Assembly (NCBI GenBank): GCA_963835585.1
Contig: CAWIGF010000001.1
Span: 62,001 to 126,000, forward strand
DNA from: UBA10107 sp963835585
GTDB taxonomy: Archaea; Nanobdellota; Nanobdellia; Woesearchaeales; UBA10107
Reading direction: 5' to 3'
Length of the DNA stretch: 64,000 bases
Part shown: positions 1 through 7,569 of the stretch, in pieces
How the letters are laid out: each line of letters begins with the position of its first letter
Position numbering within the stretch: the first letter of the stretch is position 1
The notes under the pieces: generated by a model
The model's input: only the letters and a program-made list of their open reading frames with translations
What the model was told of the DNA's origin: nothing
Database searches by the model: none
Translations under genes and position numbers: made by a program

Positions 1-1669
1 AATTGGCAAATTTTGGGCCTTTCTCTTCAACTGCTTCCGCGTAAGCAGGCAATCCAATTCTTGCAATAGTCAGTGCTTTTTCCAAATCAACATAATTTAT
101 TTTCTTATCTGTCGCCCTATTTGCATAAACGCTGCTTGAATCTTTAATTTCGCCTGCACTAAGTCCATATTCAATGGATTTCTCGGGCATTGCAAATTCT
201 GGCGGGACCTGAGAAGTTCCGATTGCGTCATGAGGACCGTATGATTGCCACATTTGATATTGTGCATCAGTAATCATCCCATTCCTATCCATATAAATTC
301 TTTCGACTTTAGCTGCTTTTTCATATGCATCCAATAAATTTTCAATGTATTTTTTCCCTTCGGATGACATTCCCACGAACAAACTTGGAGGTCCTTCGAA
401 CATCAATCCCAAATATCTTGGATGGGAAGGAATGTTCTCTTCACTATAGACAAAACTAATTGGCTTTTGATCCGTATTCGGCGCCGGCATATAGATCGCT
501 CTTGATGGATTTGAAGGCATAGAAACATTGGTTGAAGTTTGAATGAATTTCCCCCAAGCCCATAGGATTGCTATGGCAGCAGCAGGATACCCAAACATTC
601 TTAATTTCTTTGCCATCTGTTTGGACAAATTCATGTTTTCTCTTATTTTCTGTAGTTCGCTCTGCAAGCGCTCTCCATCGCATTGTCTCTTATCAGGATC
701 AATATTTAGCGCTTTTTGAATGAAAGACCTAAGTTGCCTAGGAACGTTCTTTTTTATCTTTTTGTTAATTTTTTTAACAAATTCTTCTCTGTAGTCCTCA
801 TCGTTTTCCAGTTTCTTGTTCAATTCAATCAACGTGCTCTCAGGATTATCACCCTTCCTCAATTCGTCTTCAAGAATATATTCTCCCGAGAACATCCTGT
901 ACATCAATGAACCAAATGACCAGACATCAGATTCCTTCGTCGGTTTCGAAGAACATGATGCGCATTCTGGTGCTCTTGTACATATTTCTCCCATATTGTC
1001 CCTAGGAGATCCTGTTCTTCCGAATATGCTTTGCGACGTTCCTAAATCATTGATGAACCAGTGACCATATTTCTTTTGCACATTTGCTGGCTTCAAATCA
1101 CCATGGACCCTCTCATGCTTTTCATGGATTTCAGCTAATCCGGTTGCAATATCTGTTGAAATCTCGAGAATATCATCTAGTTTAAGTGATTTGTTATTTA
1201 ATGATAACCTGAAATCATCACCCTCTTTCTCTCCTAATTCCTCGGCAAGATCATTCTCATAAACATCCATGACGATATAATTATTTCCAAGTTTATCTTT
1301 TCCATACGATCGCGGAACGACATTTGAACAAGGAATAAGTTTTCCTGCTTCATTTTTTACAATTTTCTCCATGTTTAGTTTTCTGTGTTTCATTTGCCTT
1401 TTGGCCAATTCTGTTGGAGCAAGAATTTTCAAAGCGACATCCATATCCAAAGTATTATCATGTGCTTCACATACAACTCCCCATTGTCCTTCTCCCAAGA
1501 ATTTTGTTAATTCGTATCTGTCATCGCTGAATTTCCTAATGCCCCTTTCTTCTAATTTATCAAGAGCATATTTTATTTTACTTCCATCTCTTTCTGCTTC
1601 CCAATCATTTAATAGATGAGTTTCCTTTAGTTCTGTTTGTTTCTTTTCTGAAACTTCGACAGGCGTCAT
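1..1669 (-). CDS. Membrane-anchored Ser/Thr protein kinase (C-terminus outside window)
   Basis: Eukaryotic-like protein kinase, at least 555 residues, running off the left edge with no stop. Visible motifs: glycine loop GEGQWGVV (about 59-66), ATP-binding Lys in ALKI (about 81), catalytic loop HGDLKPANV (about 189-197), DLG in place of DFG (about 208), APE (about 233) and DVWSFG (about 248). A hydrophobic segment near 355-375 probably anchors it, leaving a 170+ residue domain I do not recognise outside. The ATG is preceded by GGAGGATG and overlaps the stop of the upstream AbrB-like gene (ATGA), so translation is probably coupled. All catalytic residues checked are present, so an active kinase is likely. 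Substrate is unknown. Confidence 0.9.
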   Translation of the reverse strand, partial: MTPVEVSEKKQTELKETHLLNDWEAERDGSKIKYALDKLEERGIRKFSDDRYELTKFLGEGQWGVVCEAHDNTLDMDVALKILAPTELAKRQMKHRKLNMEKIVKNEAGKLIPCSNVVPRSYGKDKLGNNYIVMDVYENDLAEELGEKEGDDFRLSLNNKSLKLDDILEISTDIATGLAEIHEKHERVHGDLKPANVQKKYGHWFINDLGTSQSIFGRTGSPRDNMGEICTRAPECASCSSKPTKESDVWSFGSLMYRMFSGEYILEDELRKGDNPESTLIELNKKLENDEDYREEFVKKINKKIKKNVPRQLRSFIQKALNIDPDKRQCDGERLQSELQKIRENMNLSKQMAKKLRMFGYPAAAIAILWAWGKFIQTSTNVSMPSNPSRAIYMPAPNTDQKPISFVYSEENIPSHPRYLGLMFEGPPSLFVGMSSEGKKYIENLLDAYEKAAKVERIYMDRNGMITDAQYQMWQSYGPHDAIGTSQVPPEFAMPEKSIEYGLSAGEIKDSSSVYANRATDKKINYVDLEKALTIARIGLPAYAEAVEEKGPKFAN

Positions 1670-1812
1670 GGCGCATCCTCCAATATGTCGATTGTTACCT
1701 TGACCAATGTTTTTGGCTTAAGATGCTGCTCAAGAACTCGTGGAACTACTATAATCGACTGTGAGCCGTGCTTGGCTACTTTCTTCGTTATGATAAACTG
1801 CTTTTCCCCCAT
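1666..1812 (-). CDS. Small AbrB/SpoVT-like DNA-binding protein
   Basis: A 48-residue protein with the swapped-hairpin AbrB-type pattern: a basic beta strand (ITKKVAKHGSQSIIVVP) followed by a short acidic/hydrophobic end. It overlaps the kinase start by ATGA, so the two form one operon. A near-palindrome sits in its own promoter, which would fit autoregulation. The AbrB assignment rests on size and pattern only. Confidence 0.65.
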   Translation of the reverse strand: MGEKQFIITKKVAKHGSQSIIVVPRVLEQHLKPKTLVKVTIDILEDAP

Positions 1813-1816
1813 TTTA

Positions 1817-1848
1817 TACATACGGTATGTATGGGTTATTTATATATT
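1817..1848 (-). promoter_or_regulatory. TATA box and palindromic operator-like site of the AbrB-kinase operon
   Basis: On the minus strand a TATA-like stretch (AAATATATAAAT, about 1837-1848) is followed by a 15-nt near-palindrome at 1817-1831 (TACATAC-G-GTATGTA), just before the AbrB-like start. The position between TATA box and start suits a repressor site. Operator function is inferred. Confidence 0.5.
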
Positions 1849-1915
1849 TTACTACTTTAAAGAAGTAACAAAACAACCGAAACATTTATAATCTATAAAT
1901 TATAATATATGAAAT

Positions 1916-2122
1916 ATGACAACATCAATAGCGGTTAAGGAAGAAACAAAAGATATGCTTGAGCAGGTAAAAGAAGAGCTTAACTCACCTAATTTTGACG
2001 ACGTAATCAGGACACTGATTGCAAAAACAAAAAAACCTGAAAAATCTATGTATGGAGCCGGCGGGAAGATGCCGTTGAAAGAAATATTGAAAGACCTGAG
2101 GGACAAAAGTGACAGATACTAA
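1916..2122 (+). CDS. VapB-like antitoxin
   Basis: A 68-residue acidic/basic helical protein starting MTTSIAVKEETKDML, the usual form of archaeal VapB/DUF217-type antitoxins (strand followed by helices, then a basic Gly-containing tail). It lies immediately before and overlaps a PIN-domain gene by 14 nt. A TATA-like stretch (TTTATAATC) lies about 30 nt upstream. The pairing with the PIN toxin is the main support. Confidence 0.75.
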   Translation: MTTSIAVKEETKDMLEQVKEELNSPNFDDVIRTLIAKTKKPEKSMYGAGGKMPLKEILKDLRDKSDRY

Positions 2123-2480
2123 ATGCCTTGATTCGTCAGCATGGCTTGCATATTATTTTGCGGAAAGCATCGAAATGAAAAACATAATCGATTCGGAATC
2201 ATCAATTGTCACGTCATCGATTTCGCTCTTTGAGATAAAAAAACGCCTTAAAAAAGCAAAAAAAGACTATGAAACATTCCTGACTTTCTTGAAGAAAAGG
2301 AGTTCTGTCATAATTGCACCAGGGATTATTCTTGCAGAAAATGCAGCGGATGTATCTATCGATCATGGACTTGGAGCTGTTGATTCATTGATTTATGCTA
2401 CAGCGCAATTTGCCGATGCAGAATTGATAACGGCAGACAATGATTTCAGGGAATTGGACAATGTCAAGATAATATCATGA
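2109..2480 (+). CDS. PIN-domain ribonuclease, VapC-like toxin
   Basis: A 123-residue PIN domain. Acidic residues fit the metal site: Asp in CLDSSAW near the start, Glu in SLFEIKKR, Asp in GAVDSLIYATA and Asp in ITADNDF near the end. VapC toxins cleave RNA and are held inactive by the cognate VapB. It starts with GTG inside the antitoxin gene, which sets the stoichiometry by translational coupling, and its stop overlaps the next gene (ATGA). Confidence 0.85.
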   Translation: MTDTKCLDSSAWLAYYFAESIEMKNIIDSESSIVTSSISLFEIKKRLKKAKKDYETFLTFLKKRSSVIIAPGIILAENAADVSIDHGLGAVDSLIYATAQFADAELITADNDFRELDNVKIIS

Positions 2481-2758
2481 AAAAGGCTGCAAAATATTGG
2501 TCAGGAAGAGTAACTACAGAAAGCAATTCGCTTGATCTGGAACAGGGAGTCTTCACGAAGTCAAGTCCTCGTGCAATCGCCATGTCATTGAAACGCTCTG
2601 CAGAAGAAAGCGCAAGAAAAAAAACAGATTCGTTCCGTTCAGCCATGTCTATGCTGAATTTCTACATCAACCGAGCTGGAAAGAACATCTCTGCGAACAG
2701 AAAAAAAGTGCTTGAGAAAGCCAAAGACGAATTAAGAAAACTGTTCAAGCGAGATTGA
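2477..2758 (+). CDS. DUF3175 family protein
   Basis: A 93-residue protein matching the DUF3175 pattern as I remember it (KYWSGRVTTESN near the start, then SAMSMLNFYINRAGKN and a C-terminal KAKDELRKLF). It is lysine/serine rich with no catalytic motif. It overlaps the PIN gene by ATGA, so it is co-transcribed with the toxin-antitoxin pair. Function is unknown. Confidence 0.75.
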   Translation: MKKAAKYWSGRVTTESNSLDLEQGVFTKSSPRAIAMSLKRSAEESARKKTDSFRSAMSMLNFYINRAGKNISANRKKVLEKAKDELRKLFKRD

Positions 2759-2763
2759 AAAAT

Positions 2764-3417
2764 TCAAAAGGAGAAATCCTGCTCTTCGCTCAATGATGCT
2801 TTCTGTTTCTCTAGTTCGAAGATATGCTTGCATAATCCGTCATATTTCTTGTTCGCAGCAGGTGAATTAAACAAGGAATTATTTACTATGAACTCAACAG
2901 GATCTTTGTTTTCAATTAATATCGAATCTATGTGGTTTGTTCTTCCGGGAAAAGAATATTTTCCTTTAATTGAAGAATTATCATCCTTCGCATAAACTTC
3001 TACATCAGTACTTGGAAATCCTGCATTTAGTCTAATGGCTCGATAAAGTGGAGCGTTAGTTGCGAAAGAAAGCAATCCTTCTCCAATTCTTGCGCCAAGA
3101 TTCGAGTTCTTATCTTGAGAAGCGCCAATGTCGTTGCGTTGGGATATTTTCACATGAGGTGAATCATATATCATAAGGTTATGTTCCTTATGCTGCAGAA
3201 CACCGACAGAAAGAACATTAACTATAACCCATCCAGCAAAAGCCCCAATCAATGGATTTTGTTTTTTCTTTTTCTTTCCTGCAACATATCCAAAATAAAC
3301 AGGAAGGGATATTGTCGCTGCTGCGGCGTGCGCAAGACCTATACCGAAACCGTATGCAAGTGATTTATATTTTTCAGAAGAGGTAATGGGTGTCTCCACA
3401 CCAGGTATGTTATCCAT
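2764..3417 (-). CDS. Unknown membrane protein, 217 aa
   Basis: Two hydrophobic segments lie in the first 75 residues (about 22-45 and 57-75), separated by a basic KKKKK loop, followed by a 140-residue soluble domain with no recognised motif. It converges on the DUF3175 gene and has its own promoter region toward S19e. I do not recognise the family. Confidence 0.7.
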   Translation of the reverse strand: MDNIPGVETPITSSEKYKSLAYGFGIGLAHAAAATISLPVYFGYVAGKKKKKQNPLIGAFAGWVIVNVLSVGVLQHKEHNLMIYDSPHVKISQRNDIGASQDKNSNLGARIGEGLLSFATNAPLYRAIRLNAGFPSTDVEVYAKDDNSSIKGKYSFPGRTNHIDSILIENKDPVEFIVNNSLFNSPAANKKYDGLCKHIFELEKQKASLSEEQDFSF

Positions 3418-3492
3418 GCTTCATCGAAATATAACATGTATATAAGATTGACTGCCAAAACCTTTATAAAGAAGCACTAGAGCAAAAGAACC

Positions 3493-3936
3493 ATGGAGAT
3501 TATACACAGTGTTAATCCAAATGAACTTATCAAAAGGCTTGCGCAGGAGCTACAAAACAAGGCTGAATGCAAACCTCCAGTATGGGCCAAATTCGTAAAG
3601 ACTGGCACTCACAAAGAGAGGCCGCCGATGGACGAAAACTGGTGGTACCAAAGATTGGCAGCAATTCTTAGGACAGTATATATTCAAGGTCCTGTCGGCG
3701 TGAACACGCTAAGGACAAAATATGGCGGAAGAAAAAACATGGGCTATCAGCCTGAAAGATTCAAAAAAGGTTCAGGAAACATAGCAAGAAAAAGCCTTCA
3801 GCAACTGGAAAAGGCAGGATTGATCAAACATGTCCAGAAAGGATTGTACAAAGGCAGAGTCGTTACTCCTGCTGGAATGAAATTGCTTGAATTAGTAGCG
3901 ACGCAGATATCAACAGAGGCAAAGAAGACACAATAA
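3493..3936 (+). CDS. rps19e: 30S ribosomal protein S19e
   Basis: A 147-residue winged-helix ribosomal protein of the small subunit, specific to archaea and eukaryotes. The WWYQRLAAILR segment, the KYGGRKNMGYQPERF region and the C-terminal QQLEKAGLI are typical, and the length is normal. It heads an operon with L39e (TAATG overlap), L31e and cbf5. Confidence 0.96.
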   Translation: MEIIHSVNPNELIKRLAQELQNKAECKPPVWAKFVKTGTHKERPPMDENWWYQRLAAILRTVYIQGPVGVNTLRTKYGGRKNMGYQPERFKKGSGNIARKSLQQLEKAGLIKHVQKGLYKGRVVTPAGMKLLELVATQISTEAKKTQ

Positions 3937-4109
3937 TGGCAAGATACATGACTTCAGGAAGGAAAATGAAATTAGCCAAAGAAGGGCGAAGGACAAGATG
4001 GGCTCCTTTCTGGATCATACCCAAGATTTTTGGAAAAACAAGGAGAATCCATCCAGGAAGAAAGACATTTGTAAAAAGAAGCTGGAGAAAGACAAAATTA
4101 AGGAAGTAA
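3936..4109 (+). CDS. rpl39e: 50S ribosomal protein L39e
   Basis: A 57-residue very basic protein whose start overlaps the S19e stop by one base. The core RRTRWAPFWIIPK and the C-terminal RSWRKTKLRK identify L39e, which lines the peptide exit tunnel. It is a few residues longer than usual. Confidence 0.95.
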   Translation: MARYMTSGRKMKLAKEGRRTRWAPFWIIPKIFGKTRRIHPGRKTFVKRSWRKTKLRK

Positions 4110-4110
4110 A

Positions 4111-4614
4111 ATGGCAATATTAGAACGAACATACATAATTCCGTTGCGAAAGCAGGTGAATAAATCTCCTAGATACAAGAGAGCGAAGAAAGCAGTGAGT
4201 ACAGTGAGAATATTCCTTGAAAAACACATGAAGTCCAAGGACGTGAAGATTGGCGAAGTGTTGAACCGCGCTATGTGGGAAAACGGGATAAAGAATCCGC
4301 CTGGCAAGATCAAAGTAACTGTAACGAAAGATGATAAAGGCATTGTCAAGGCAGAATTGTTCGGACACCAATACATCGAGAAGAGAAAAGAAGTAAAACA
4401 GGAAAAATCAAAATTAGAGCAGCTCAAAGAGAAGATAACTGGAAAAGAAGAAGTTGCAAAGGAAGAGCACAACAAAGAAGCGATAACACACGTTCCTCAG
4501 GAAGAGCATAGCCATGAAGGACACGATAATTCCAAGGAACTAAAATCAACAACAGAAAAAGAACGAAAGGTGGCGACCGGAACTCAACAGGCGCACCACA
4601 AGAACAAGAATTAA
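4111..4614 (+). CDS. rpl31e: 50S ribosomal protein L31e with long C-terminal tail
   Basis: Residues 1-90 are L31e (RTYIIPLRKQVNKSPRYKRAKKAV near the start), a protein at the exit-tunnel rim. A further 75 residues follow: a charged helix (KQEKSKLEQLKEKITGKEE) and a histidine/glutamate cluster around EEHSHEGHD. The family is usually about 90 aa, so the tail is an added piece. It could contact ribosome-bound factors or bind metal, but this is only inferred. It starts one base after the L39e stop. Confidence 0.93.
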   Translation: MAILERTYIIPLRKQVNKSPRYKRAKKAVSTVRIFLEKHMKSKDVKIGEVLNRAMWENGIKNPPGKIKVTVTKDDKGIVKAELFGHQYIEKRKEVKQEKSKLEQLKEKITGKEEVAKEEHNKEAITHVPQEEHSHEGHDNSKELKSTTEKERKVATGTQQAHHKNKN

Positions 4615-4649
4615 TTCTTACTGCTCAAAAACCCATACGAGAGTGTAAG

Positions 4650-5642
4650 ATGAGTGAATTACCATTTGAAACAATCAAGAGAACTGTTCTGATAAAGAAA
4701 GAAACAGAGACATCTGGAAAATTTGGAATCAATCCCGAAGAAAGGCCGATAGAAAAACTAATAGAGTACGGGGTCGTAAACATAGACAAGCCTGCCGGCC
4801 CGACGAGTCATCAAGTTTCTGCATATGTTAAGCAAATCCTTCACATCAACAAAGCCGGACATTCAGGAACGTTGGATCCTAACGTTACCGGGGTGCTTGC
4901 TGTTGCTCTCGGAAGAGCGACCAAAGTTGTCCAAGGACTTCTCACTGCAGGAAAGGAATATGTTTGCATAATGCATCTTCATACTCCAATTTCCGAAGAA
5001 CGCATAAGAAAAGCAATCGAAAGTTTTTTGGGGACAATATCGCAATTGCCTCCGTTAAAAAGCGCAGTGAAAAGAGAAGTACGCGAGAGGGACATATATT
5101 ACATAGATATTCTCGAGATTGACGGCCAGGATGTTTTGTTCAAGGTCGGGTGCGAGGCAGGAACATACATAAGAAAATTATGCACTGACATCGGGAAGAA
5201 ATTGGGGACGAATGGGCACATGGCCGAGCTTAGAAGGACAAAAGCAGGCCCGTTCAACGAGAGCACGCTCGTCACATTGCAGGAGCTGCAGGATGCTTAC
5301 ATATTCTGGAAGGAAGACAACAACGAGAATTATTTGAGAAAATGCATACAGCGCATAGAAAATGCTGTTGCGCATCTTCCAAAAATGTGGATTTCCGATT
5401 ATGCGGTGGATTCTTTGTGCCACGGATCCGCATTGAACGCTCCAGGTGTCGCAAAGCTCGAAAGCGAGATAAAATACAACGATATCGTTGCAATAATGAC
5501 ATTGAAAGACGAGCTTGTCGCGATAGGAAAGGCAAAGATGAACTCGAACGAGCTGATGATGAAGGAAAAAGGAGTTTGCGCATTAGTTGATGCCGTGTTC
5601 ATGGAACCCGGAATATATCCGAAGATAATAAAGAAAGATTAG
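4650..5642 (+). CDS. cbf5: tRNA/rRNA pseudouridine synthase Cbf5
   Basis: A 330-residue TruB-family pseudouridine synthase, the catalytic subunit of archaeal H/ACA RNPs. The catalytic Asp is in HSGTLDPNVTGVL (about residues 71-83), and the YVCIMHLH and KVGCEAGTYIRKLC motifs are present. The C-terminal part (from about 245) is a PUA domain. Last gene of the S19e operon, converging on the uracil-DNA glycosylase gene with a 4-nt tail overlap. Confidence 0.95.
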   Translation: MSELPFETIKRTVLIKKETETSGKFGINPEERPIEKLIEYGVVNIDKPAGPTSHQVSAYVKQILHINKAGHSGTLDPNVTGVLAVALGRATKVVQGLLTAGKEYVCIMHLHTPISEERIRKAIESFLGTISQLPPLKSAVKREVRERDIYYIDILEIDGQDVLFKVGCEAGTYIRKLCTDIGKKLGTNGHMAELRRTKAGPFNESTLVTLQELQDAYIFWKEDNNENYLRKCIQRIENAVAHLPKMWISDYAVDSLCHGSALNAPGVAKLESEIKYNDIVAIMTLKDELVAIGKAKMNSNELMMKEKGVCALVDAVFMEPGIYPKIIKKD

Positions 5643-6214
5643 ATAAGTGTTTTTTGGGAAAGTTCTCCCTTGACGATGGCCATGTCCTTCTCCCATTCGA
5701 CGATAAGATTCCTGTTGTAAATTATAGCTGCCGGATGGAACAATGGGATCAATTTTATCTTCATTCCGTCTATTTCAATCATCTTTACCTTTCCGTGGAC
5801 CGTTGTAATTCCTGGCTGCTTGTCCATAAGATCAGGATTGCAACCTGCTAGGAAGAATTTTGTCGCATAATTCCCCAAAGAGCATATTACTTTCGGCTTC
5901 ATTTCCCTGATTTGCTTCATCAGCCAAGGAGTGTGTGCTTTTATTTCATCTGGCAACGGATCCCTGTTCTCAGGAGGCCTGCACTTCAGGATGTTTGTTA
6001 TGTATATATCATCAAGACCTAATCCAACTTCGGCAAGAAGCTTGTCAAGGTTCTTTCCAGCTGCGCCAACAAATGGAAGTCCTTGCTCATCCTCGTTTCT
6101 TCCTGGCGATTCGCCCACGAAGAGTATGTTTGCATGCAAATTTCCTTTTCCAATGACGATATTCTTGCAATTCTTGCATATTTCCGTGTTTTTTGCCAGC
6201 TCTATCTCGTCCAT
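5639..6214 (-). CDS. Uracil-DNA glycosylase, family 4 (Fe-S)
   Basis: A 191-residue DNA repair enzyme that removes uracil. The family motifs are clear: GESPGRNEDEQGLPF at about 34-48, the Asn/Cys region ITNILKCRPPENRDP, and HPAAI near the C-terminus. Cysteines in CKNCKN (N-terminal), KCRPP and the C-SLGNYA/GC region fit the four-cysteine iron-sulfur cluster of family 4. Single gene with its own promoter. Confidence 0.93.
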   Translation of the reverse strand: MDEIELAKNTEICKNCKNIVIGKGNLHANILFVGESPGRNEDEQGLPFVGAAGKNLDKLLAEVGLGLDDIYITNILKCRPPENRDPLPDEIKAHTPWLMKQIREMKPKVICSLGNYATKFFLAGCNPDLMDKQPGITTVHGKVKMIEIDGMKIKLIPLFHPAAIIYNRNLIVEWEKDMAIVKGELSQKTLI

Positions 6215-6269
6215 TCATACATTTACATGAAAAAGGTATAAAAACATTACCAAAAAATGATTAGAAAAT

Positions 6270-6287
6270 GCTGCCGTTCCAGGCAGC
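6270..6287 (-). terminator. Stem-loop terminator-like structure
   Basis: A perfect 6-bp stem (GCTGCC / GGCAGC) with a 6-nt loop lies just after the stop of the tiny basic gene on the minus strand and is followed by T-runs. Terminator role is inferred. Confidence 0.4.
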
Positions 6288-6296
6288 TTCAAGGAT

Positions 6297-6368
6297 TTAT
6301 CTCCTTTTCTTTGATTTTCTTCGTTTGGACTTCTTAGAAGCCTTTCTTTTTGCTCTTTTCTTAGCCAT
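6297..6368 (-). CDS. Tiny 23-residue polybasic protein
   Basis: Encodes 23 residues starting MAKKRAKRKASKK and ending KKRR, almost only Lys/Arg/Ser/Ala. The ATG has a strong ribosome binding site (GAGGTG) 6-8 nt upstream and a hairpin follows the stop, so it is probably translated. Composition resembles histone H1 tails or small ribosomal extension peptides. A nucleic-acid-binding role is inferred. Confidence 0.6.
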   Translation of the reverse strand: MAKKRAKRKASKKSKRRKSKKRR

Positions 6369-6446
6369 TTGTTTTCACCTCACGAAAAAATATTTCGTGT
6401 AATGCACGTTAATTATCCGAAGTATAAAAACATTTTCATTTCTTGT

Positions 6447-6474
6447 GCTGTTAGGTTAAAGGGATCTATTTAAA
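6447..6474 (+). repeat. Left 28-bp inverted repeat
   Basis: Begins GCTGTTAGGTTAAAGGG and ends CTATTTAAA; exact reverse complement of 10063-10090. The inner end contains a TATA-like TATTTAAA reading inward. Confidence 0.9.
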
Positions 6475-6494
6475 AAAATAGAAAAAAAGAGGAA

Positions 6495-6650
6495 TTATTT
6501 TTTCCCCCAAAAATCAATAAATGCACTTACAACAAAACCAACTGCGGCTATGCCACAAGGTAAAGCTGCTGGTGGAAATGCTACTGATGCACCCACCATA
6601 GTTACTGCGGCAAGAATCTTGTTTGTTCCTTTTTCAGTTTTTGATTCCAT
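6495..6650 (-). CDS. Small membrane protein, 51 aa
   Basis: A 51-residue protein with one or two hydrophobic stretches (KILAAVTMVGASVAFPPAAL, then GIAAVGFVVSAFIDFW). The start has a good ribosome binding site (GGGGGTGA) upstream. It sits directly inside the left inverted repeat. No family recognised. Confidence 0.6.
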   Translation of the reverse strand: MESKTEKGTNKILAAVTMVGASVAFPPAALPCGIAAVGFVVSAFIDFWGKK

Positions 6651-6742
6651 TAAATTCACCCCCAGAGATTATAGCTGAAATAAGTGTTAATAAAAGAATC
6701 GAAAACCGAAAGTTTTATTACTATGTATTGCTATGTAAAACC

Positions 6743-6934
6743 ATGCAAGATGAAAATGTAACTGCAAATTTTGATTCTGTTTTTATTAAAAAAGTAGTAA
6801 AATCACGAGGGAGTTTTGTTATTTGGATTCCAAAAGATGAAGCAGAATTTTTACAAATTAAAGAAAGTTCATTTTTGAGAGTTGGATTAAAAAAACTTGA
6901 AAAAGAAAAAGATTTAAAAAAAGAAGGTTACTAA
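6743..6934 (+). CDS. AbrB/SpoVT-like small protein, 63 aa
   Basis: Residues 12-50 read SVFIKKVVKSRGSFVIWIPKDEAEFLQI, the strand-turn-strand pattern of AbrB-type DNA-binding proteins or antitoxins. The ATG at 6743 was chosen because it is the first with the motif at the usual distance and lies about 30 nt after a TTTTATTA stretch. Possible regulator of the element. Confidence 0.65.
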   Translation: MQDENVTANFDSVFIKKVVKSRGSFVIWIPKDEAEFLQIKESSFLRVGLKKLEKEKDLKKEGY

Positions 6935-7142
6935 AATGTCTATAGAGGTGATATTTTTGTCAGAAAAGGGTGTGACCGGTGGTCATAATTTTAATGCCCC
7001 TTTACTATTTACGAGTGAAGATATTAGCATAAGATTTATATATATGTTAAAATTACCTCTATTGTGGGGGATGCAGTTTTAGTCAAAAAAATAACTCCAC
7101 ATGACAGAACTATCCACTTCGCTTTCACGAACAAAAAAACTG

Positions 7143-7213
7143 GGCGTCCGCCGAGATTTGAACTCAGATCTTCGGCGTACAAGACCGAAATCCTACGATT
7201 GGACGACGGACGC
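7143..7213 (-). tRNA. tRNA, anticodon TGT (Thr)
   Basis: All four arms fold: acceptor GCGTCCG/CGGACGC, D-stem GTCC/GGAT, anticodon stem TCGGT/GCCGA with loop CTTGTAC, T-stem CTGAG/CTCGG with loop TTCAAAT. The anticodon is TGT. A G precedes the 5' end and could pair with the discriminator C, which is unusual outside tRNA-His. No intron. Carried inside the inverted-repeat unit. Confidence 0.75.
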
Positions 7214-7232
7214 CATATTTATTCGAAAAAAG

Positions 7233-7306
7233 TAGGCGGCAGGGGACTTGAACCCCCGATCTCCAATTTAGCGGACTGGCGATCTATCCAACTAATCTAG
7301 CCGCCC
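7233..7306 (-). tRNA. Class I tRNA with anticodon-loop CCGCTAA (anticodon GCT, C33)
   Basis: A 74-nt cloverleaf with acceptor GGGCGGC/GCCGCCT, D-arm GATT/GATC, anticodon stem CCAGT/ATTGG, 5-nt variable loop and T-arm GGGGG/CCCCT. The anticodon position reads GCT, normally Ser, but Ser tRNAs are class II with a long variable arm, and position 33 is C instead of the near-universal T. It may be a tRNA-Arg relative, a decayed copy or a tRNA with altered decoding. Confidence 0.65.
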
Positions 7307-7407
7307 TTTTTCTTTTTTTCAGGAATTTAGAATCAACTCTAAATCCCCCATTCACTCGTCGCGTGAGCTACTTAAACATTTTCACACATCGGTTCGTGCA
7401 AATAATC

Positions 7408-7490
7408 CCTACTGGTTTGCCCTCGCCGAATCGGCGAAACTATTTTTGTGAATTGTGATACTCGTGAGTTGTGAATAGGCAAACAGTAGG
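7408..7490. other. Large stem-loop near the IS6-like transposase
   Basis: CCTACTGGTTTGCC at 7408-7421 pairs with GGCAAACAGTAGG at 7478-7490 (13 bp, one bulge), enclosing a second hairpin TCGCCGA/TCGGCGA. The surrounding 7307-7569 holds no gene. It may be the transposon end, a terminator region or a structured RNA. Confidence 0.4.
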
Positions 7491-7569
7491 CGTTTCGTTT
7501 AGAAATCGCCATGCTGTTTAAGCATTTTTTGCTTGAAAATATAAAATCATACTGAATTCAAAAATGTTT

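Noticed and set aside
6936..7082. 48-codon open frame after the AbrB-like gene
   Set aside because: No ribosome binding site, ends in AT-rich promoter-like DNA and shows no family features.
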